Source: Pelargonium nanum | Taxonomy: Eukaryota; Streptophyta; Magnoliopsida; Geraniales; Geraniaceae | DNA length: 28,650 nucleotides | Reading direction: 5' to 3' | Assembly (NCBI GenBank): GCA_036897485.1 | Contig: JAYMTF010000891.1 | Location: forward strand, 1-28,650 | Shown: positions 25,801 through 28,650 of the stretch, one piece after another | Position numbering within the stretch: position 1 is the first letter of the stretch | How the letters are laid out: each line of letters starts with the position of its first letter | Notes under the pieces: generated by a model | Seen by the model: only the letters and a program-made list of their open reading frames with translations | Database searches by the model: none | What the model was told of the DNA's origin: nothing | Program-made: the position numbers and the translations under genes

Positions 25801-26081
25801 ATGCACTAACCTACTGTGAATTCGCTGAGAACCACAACAGTTAACACAGCCCATATTGCGGAGTCACCAAAATTATCGTAAAGAGGCTGCAAATAGTAGA
25901 GCAACGACACCAGAGTTAGCGACAACCCGACCTTGAGACAATGATATATTCGTCTCGGATCATCTCTTGCTAGCTTCTTGGAGCTCTCCCATATCCCCAC
26001 AACCTTGTCCTTAACCCCTCCGAAAACTCCATGATCTTTCGTTGGCGGCGACAACGAGGACTCCATTTTCGTGTCTCGCAT
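22810..26081 (-). CDS. Aluminium-activated malate transporter family protein (ALMT8-like)
   Basis: ALMTs are plant anion channels, many carrying malate across the plasma membrane or tonoplast. Exons (minus strand): 26081–25811, 25678–25538, 24923–24651, 24549–24449, 24301–24158 and 23277–22810. They join in frame to 465 aa. The N-terminal half has about six membrane segments (from residue 49, including [19 protein letters not shown] and [18 protein letters not shown]) and the family motifs [15 protein letters not shown] and VWAGGDLH. The C-terminal half is soluble and helical, with the WEP motif at 268–270 (RWEPGHGRF). Two in-frame ATGs exist: 26081 has a weak context, 26066 (ACGAAAATGG) a strong one, giving 460 aa. 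The ALMT8 label rests on remembered adjacency of DGD1 and ALMT8 in Arabidopsis, so substrate and membrane are uncertain. Introns hold SINE-like debris. Confidence 0.93.
23347..23560 (+). mobile_element. SINE-like tRNA-related sequence in ALMT intron 5
   Basis: A box A-like TGGCACAATTGA at 23354 and a box B-like CTTTCGATTCC at 23399 are 45 bases apart, as in tRNA genes, inside the last ALMT intron and opposite to the gene. The 3' end is unclear; a T-run near 23552–23559 may mark it. No target-site duplication was found. It could be a SINE of a family ending in T, or a tRNA relic. Confidence 0.4.
23654..23758 (-). mobile_element. SINE-like fragment ending in poly(A), ALMT intron 5
   Basis: On the minus strand a box B-like GGGTCAAATCC (10 of 11 consensus positions) lies about 40 bases before a tail of 15 A (23668–23654 on plus as T). 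Upstream is GAGATGGTTATGG, a poor box A. It is probably a short or 5'-truncated SINE in the same orientation as the ALMT gene. No duplication was seen. Confidence 0.4.
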
Positions 26082-26150
26082 GTAAAGATCGAAGAAGGAT
26101 CGATGACAAGAACAAGCCTTGGTTTGCTGTCTCTAACTAATTGTGTCCAA

Positions 26151-26160
26151 CAATATATAA
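26151..26160 (-). promoter_or_regulatory. TATA box of the ALMT gene
   Basis: TTATATATTG on the minus strand lies about 70–85 bases upstream of the two candidate ATGs, a normal TATA-to-leader distance that leaves a 5' UTR of roughly 40–60 bases. Confidence 0.5.
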
Positions 26161-26340
26161 GGAGAATTTTTTTGCATCTCAAAGTATTTTAATGTTGTGC
26201 ATGTGTGTTTTGCTGCAGGACAAAGATTTTTGTCAGAGAATGGACAAAAAGGTGTGGTTTTTTTAAGGACAATACAAAAAAAAGGTTGTGATTAAGTGGC
26301 TAACAAGTGTTTCTAGTTTTGGAGATTATTTATGGATCTG

Positions 26341-26379
<39 letters not shown>

Positions 26380-26780
26380 CCTCTTTGGCTTGCAAGTGCA
26401 CTACTATTACTAATTTACAACTACTACTCTATGCTCTAAAAACAGTGTAAAACCAATAGGGATCATTCAGGAATCTCAACTATTGGACTTAAAAACCCTA
26501 GCAATTAAGTAATTAAATAATAATTAAGACCTTGTTGAACAAATTGATACTAAGAAGATAAAATAAGTAGCCAACCAATTTGGTACTGTTGGGATTGGTA
26601 CTACAGGTTAGGATATGGTGTGAAATATGTGATGAGTGGTAATAAATTACAAGGGCTAAAAAGCAAAAACTCTACTGTAAAGTTTATAGTATGCCCTGTA
26701 TTCCATTGTTCAACCACACTTTATTTGAAAATGTGACCGTTATTTATTACTATTCCTCTTTCTTTTGACTACAATTTATT
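26161..26780. other. Intergenic DNA with a long AT microsatellite
   Basis: A pure (AT)n tract covers about 26343–26377. The rest is AT-rich with no recognised gene. Confidence 0.6.
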
Positions 26781-26789
26781 GTGAAGTTA

Positions 26790-27003
26790 GGTATTCAGTT
26801 AACTTGTATTGCCTCTTGCTATTTCCTTTTGAAGATTGTTGGTTCTTTTTCAAATGATTTGGTTTCTTTTGTTAAGAGGTCTGCGAATGGGGTGGTTGGT
26901 TTTTACTCTTTCGTGACATTCTTGTTCTTTGTCAAATTTTGTTTTCTGGTTGGAAATGTCGTCTCGCAGAAAACTGAACTTGTTATTGATTCCTTGTTAA
27001 TCT
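26790..27003 (+). pseudogene. Degenerate LINE RNase H C-terminal relic
   Basis: A plus-strand frame contains NDLVSFVKRSANGVVG, close to the FVKRSAN..A motif at the end of the plant LINE RNase H domain, and continues to a stop at 27003 in a way that resembles the LINE C-terminus. The upstream part shifts frame (a neighbouring frame reads EDCW), and no RT is present. It is probably an old, frameshifted LINE 3' end. Confidence 0.5.
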
Positions 27004-27180
27004 AATGATATGCAGTTTGTTTTAATTTTATTTTTATTAATTAATCTGAAGAGAGTTACTTATATTGCATATTGTATAGCTTGTTGACCCAGATGTGCCT
27101 TGTATTTTTAAAAGAAATATAATTTCTCCACCTCTATTCAAAGGCTTATTATATATTATAGTTATTTGTGATAATTTTAG

Positions 27181-27500
27181 TCATGGAGACTGATGGAAGA
27201 TGACCTAAACATGTGAAGACGAATTTAAGACACAAGGGACTCAAACAACCGTTCCCATCACTTGAATGTTTGTGCCATTGTCCGAAAAAATTTGAGCACT
27301 AAAGAAGGGAGCAAAAATGATTGTTCACAAACTTTGAGGGGCATTCAATCTTAAGGCCGAGTTTATGTGAGTTTGAACAAGCAACAATACAATGTTTACC
27401 TACCTTGAACGGTCGTTCAACTCATTTGAATGGGCATGCTCGATAAGGACCCTCTTTATATTGCACAAACGATTGTGTCGTAGTAATAGTTGTCAATTCA
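27181..27500 (+). repeat. Diverged direct repeat, copy 1 (LTR-like)
   Basis: It starts TCATGGAGACTGATGGAAGA and matches copy 2 about 793 bases further on: GGAGA.TGAT.GAAGATGA, AACTTGTGAA-type segments, GGACT..AAC, and GTTCAACTCAT. Downstream, 27529–27600 has a TATAAAATAG motif and a purine-rich tract that recall the R region of an LTR. There is no gag, pol, primer site or clean termini, so the LTR origin is a guess. Confidence 0.5.
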
Positions 27501-27974
27501 ATTTCCTATTTTGTGTGTTTTAGACATAGGTATAAAATAGTTTCTTCTTTGTAACAGAACTAGTGTGAGAGAAACAATAGTCTGATCGAGAAAGAGTTAG
27601 AACATCATATGTTTGAAGAGTGCAAATACAAGTTTCATTATATGAATTAAGTTTGTAGCTTTGATAAGCAATACAATATTCCAAGTGCAAGCTATGAACG
27701 TATTGTGTGTTATATATTTCGTTGATTGATTGTTTTTTTTATTGCTCATCGTATTCTCAATTAAAAGATCACTTAAAATTCTTTTTTAAAACATCACTCA
27801 AGATGGTAACGCTTTTTTTTTTTCTTTCTTGATAAATATGTGGTTACGCCTGATAAGCTGAAGTTTTGCATAAATTTATTTGACCTTGATAGTTAGTTGA
27901 ATGTAGGCATTTGCACTTTGTGAAGATTGTAGCTTGGTTGGCCAGTCTTGATGGAGTGAGAGATTGTTGTGCAT

Positions 27975-28270
27975 GTATGGAGATTGATAGAAGATGATCC
28001 AAACTTGTGAATATGAATTCTAGGCAAATAGGACTTGAACGAGCTTTCACAAACACTTAAACAATCATGCCAAAGTCCAAAGTCTTTGAGAACTAAAGAA
28101 TCATTCATTCATTTATGAAGCGATGTTTCTATGTTTAAGTCTAAACGGACAGCAACGTAATTTTTCATATTTTTTGAACGATTGTTCAACTCATCTAATA
28201 ACAAGCGTGTTTGATTTGTGTTTTTATGTATTGTACGAATGGTAGTGCGTCATCTTTTGAATGACCATGA
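27975..28270 (+). repeat. Diverged direct repeat, copy 2 (LTR-like)
   Basis: It starts TATGGAGATTGATAGAAGAT, clearly alignable to copy 1 over the first 130 bases or so and again around GAACGATTGTTCAACTCAT. Divergence is high, so the duplication is old. Between the copies (27501–27974) I see no coding sequence. Confidence 0.5.
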
Positions 28271-28481
28271 GCGTAGACAACTAGACTGAATCACATAAAT
28301 ATTAGTAATATATATTACATATGTTTGGTTTAACAATTAAGTATGGTAAGGTTACCTACACAAGAAAGTCAAATAATACTAGAATTGATTTGAATATTTT
28401 TAGAAAGTCAAAACAGTTCATTTGGAGCGAGGGAGAGATAATCAATTTGTATTTATTAGTACCCAATTAAGTTAGAATATC

Positions 28482-28650
28482 TTTTTTTTTTATAAATAAT
28501 TTGTATTATATTAATTATAGATCAAACATTACAAATATGAAACAGTCTACCCAATTTTTAAGCCTGAGATAGAACACGACGACCTAGCCGAAACATAAGT
28601 CATCTGATTCGCAGACCTACTAACAAAACCAAAATTTATATTAGCTTTAT
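28482..28650 (-). mobile_element. LINE 3' end with RNase H C-terminus, cut by window edge
   Basis: The minus strand enters from 28650 in an open frame with NFGFVSRSANQMTYVSARSS, the end of the RNase H-like domain of plant LINEs, and stops at TAG 28549–28547. A short AT-rich 3' UTR containing TTTGTAATGTTTGATC leads to a poly(A) tail of 10 A (28491–28482). No stop interrupts the visible frame. The 5' part lies outside the window, so intactness cannot be judged. Confidence 0.75.

Overview
The window is nuclear DNA of a flowering plant, most likely a eudicot. Its genes are split by many GT–AG introns, its intergenic DNA is AT-rich and littered with short retroelement debris, and all five recognisable genes have close Arabidopsis counterparts. 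Splice sites below were placed by reading frame and by remembered similarity to the Arabidopsis proteins; no transcript data were available. The species cannot be named from this sequence.

Layout: (1) 269–4009, minus strand: PEX10, a peroxisomal RING ubiquitin ligase, 11 coding exons, 392 aa. (2) 4010–6270: leader and promoter DNA of PEX10, an internally deleted tRNA-Asp pseudogene, a snRNA-type upstream element with no recognisable snRNA, and the promoter of the next gene. (3) 6271–8712, plus strand: NSA2/TINP1, a 60S ribosome-biogenesis factor, 9 coding exons, 260 aa, whose first coding exon is only the ATG. (4) 9595–11151, minus strand: an LRAT/NC-domain protein, 3 exons, 264 aa, convergent with NSA2. 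(5) 11152–13566: a tRNA-derived SINE with decayed target-site duplication, a possible LINE RNase H relic, and the DGD1 promoter with two P1BS-type and two G-box motifs. (6) 13567–18390, plus strand: DGD1, digalactosyldiacylglycerol synthase of the chloroplast outer envelope, 7 coding exons, 782 aa. (7) 18391–22809: 3' flank, a 5'-truncated LINE with an RNase H domain, and a foldback (Mutator-like MITE) element. (8) 22810–26081, minus strand: an ALMT-family anion channel, 6 exons, 465 aa, with SINE-like insertions in its last intron. (9) 26082–28650: gene-free repeat-rich DNA with two diverged direct-repeat copies and two more LINE RNase H relics, the last running off the window end.

The genes do not form a pathway. 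They act in peroxisome protein import, ribosome assembly, a poorly characterised LRAT-fold activity, plastid membrane lipid synthesis and organic-anion transport. The neighbourhood of NSA2, LRAT, DGD1 and ALMT resembles, from memory, two paralogous Arabidopsis segments (At5g06360–70 and At3g11670–80), so it probably preserves an ancestral gene order. I found no new multigene system. The points most worth a second look are the P1BS pair in the DGD1 promoter, the tRNA-Asp deletion relic beside PEX10, the microsatellite-bearing intron that splits the PEX10 RING, and the well-preserved small transposons.
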